A stretch of DNA of 64,000 nt from Thinopyrum elongatum (taxonomy: Eukaryota > Streptophyta > Magnoliopsida > Poales > Poaceae): assembly GCA_011799875.1 (NCBI GenBank), contig CM022303.1, positions 428,033,108-428,097,107 of the forward strand, written 5' to 3'. The notes below the pieces were generated by a model. The model was not told the DNA's origin and did not search any database. It saw nothing but the letters and a program-made list of their open reading frames with translations. Every line of letters starts with the position of its first letter. Positions within the stretch are counted from its first letter, which is position 1. Shown here piece by piece: positions 63,575-64,000 of the stretch. The translations under genes were made by a program, and so were the position numbers.

Positions 63575-64000
63575 TCATGCTCACCGTTTGAGTTGGCGGT
63601 GAGAAGCGTGTAGAGATGCACCTCCGTCAATGCATAGGGCGTCTGTGACCTTCTGAAACTCTTGCTCACTGGACTCCTCTTCATCCCCTCCATCACTTTC
63701 ACCATCACAGGTTTCCTTCTCTCGACCACTGGCGGGCTCTCCATGGTTCCGAAAAGGTTTTCCGTGGCGGTTTACTTCACCACCTCGGCCCTTACCACCA
63801 ACAACATTCTGACCTTTTTCCTTGTCGCATTTCTCATACTCTGCTCTCTATTTCTTGGCAAGCTGCTCAACCTGATAACACTCTTGAAGGTCGTGGCCCC
63901 TGGTTCGATGAATCTTGCAGTACGGCCCATCACCTTTCTCGGCTTTCTCGGCAGTGGCGGCTTCCCGGCAGTCAGTGCACACGGCAGCTTCCTTGCCGGG
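63575..64000 (-). pseudogene. Tat-lineage gag C-terminal part, off window edge
   Basis: Minus-strand reading from 64000 gives CTDCREAATAEKAEKG, YCKIHRTRGHDLQECYQVEQ (a C..H...H...C zinc-finger-like motif), a TAG at about 63850, then basic GGKGRGGEVNRHGKPFRNHG and acidic ESDGGDEEESSEQEF. This fits the nucleocapsid end of a Tat-type gag. The rest is beyond the window. Confidence 0.6.

Noticed and set aside
3829..64000. One giant Tat element with LTRs at 5660-6565 and 56409-57327
   Set aside because: The two LTRs are in opposite orientation and each sits at the 3' end of its own internal region, so they belong to two separate insertions.

Overview
The window looks like intergenic DNA from a large grass genome, most likely a Triticeae species (wheat, Aegilops, rye or barley type). 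The reasons are (CTCCCTC)-ended Stowaway MITEs with TA target duplications, Athila-type and Tat-type Gypsy retrotransposons with the repeat textures usual for Triticeae, long CACTA elements, and GC-rich captured exons separated by AT-rich introns. I see no intact host gene, rRNA, tRNA or CRISPR array. Nearly everything is transposable element, nested several layers deep, and every coding region I can follow carries at least one stop or frameshift.

Layout. 1-2150: decayed LINE-like ORF1 (minus) in an Athila-type remnant (gag fragment 2147-2350 joined directly to an LTR, 2351-3828, minus). 3829-6565: 3' half and LTR (5660-6565) of a Tat-lineage Gypsy element (plus). 6566-6892 and 39426-39895: two halves of one LTR, split by a 32.5-kb CACTA transposon (6893-39425) with matching CACTA ends and a TCC/TCC target duplication. 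39897-41514: further LTR-retrotransposon pieces without coding capacity. 41519-41887: LTR fragment (minus). 41888-54975: Athila-type element (plus) with truncated pol, a downstream ORF, polypurine tract and 3' LTR (53480-54975), interrupted by a 6.5-kb CACTA (45974-52510). 54976-56408: LINE endonuclease/reverse transcriptase fragment (minus). 56409-64000: second Tat-lineage element (minus), LTR to gag, running off the window.

Inside the 32.5-kb CACTA lie a Helitron (8331-12764) with decayed protein-kinase exons; a multi-exon CACTA-associated ORF on the minus strand (12872-23196) with tandemly duplicated exons; a second complete CACTA nested in it (16530-21251, CTT/CTT target duplication) carrying a B3-domain gene; at least five MITEs; a duplicated promoter-like segment (about 27.3 and 30.0 kb); a B3/REM-like gene fragment (about 31.8-33.4 kb); a divergent pair of related small ORFs (34.2-36.0 kb); and very different repeat arrays at its two ends.

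The most notable pattern is that all three CACTA elements, which have different termini, carry recognisable or probable B3 DNA-binding-domain gene sequence. The nested-element copy can be followed through three exons, with two lesions that would block it (a lost splice acceptor and an in-frame TAG). Whether this is repeated capture, a shared ancestral cargo, or a B3-type component of some CACTA lineages cannot be settled from this window alone.
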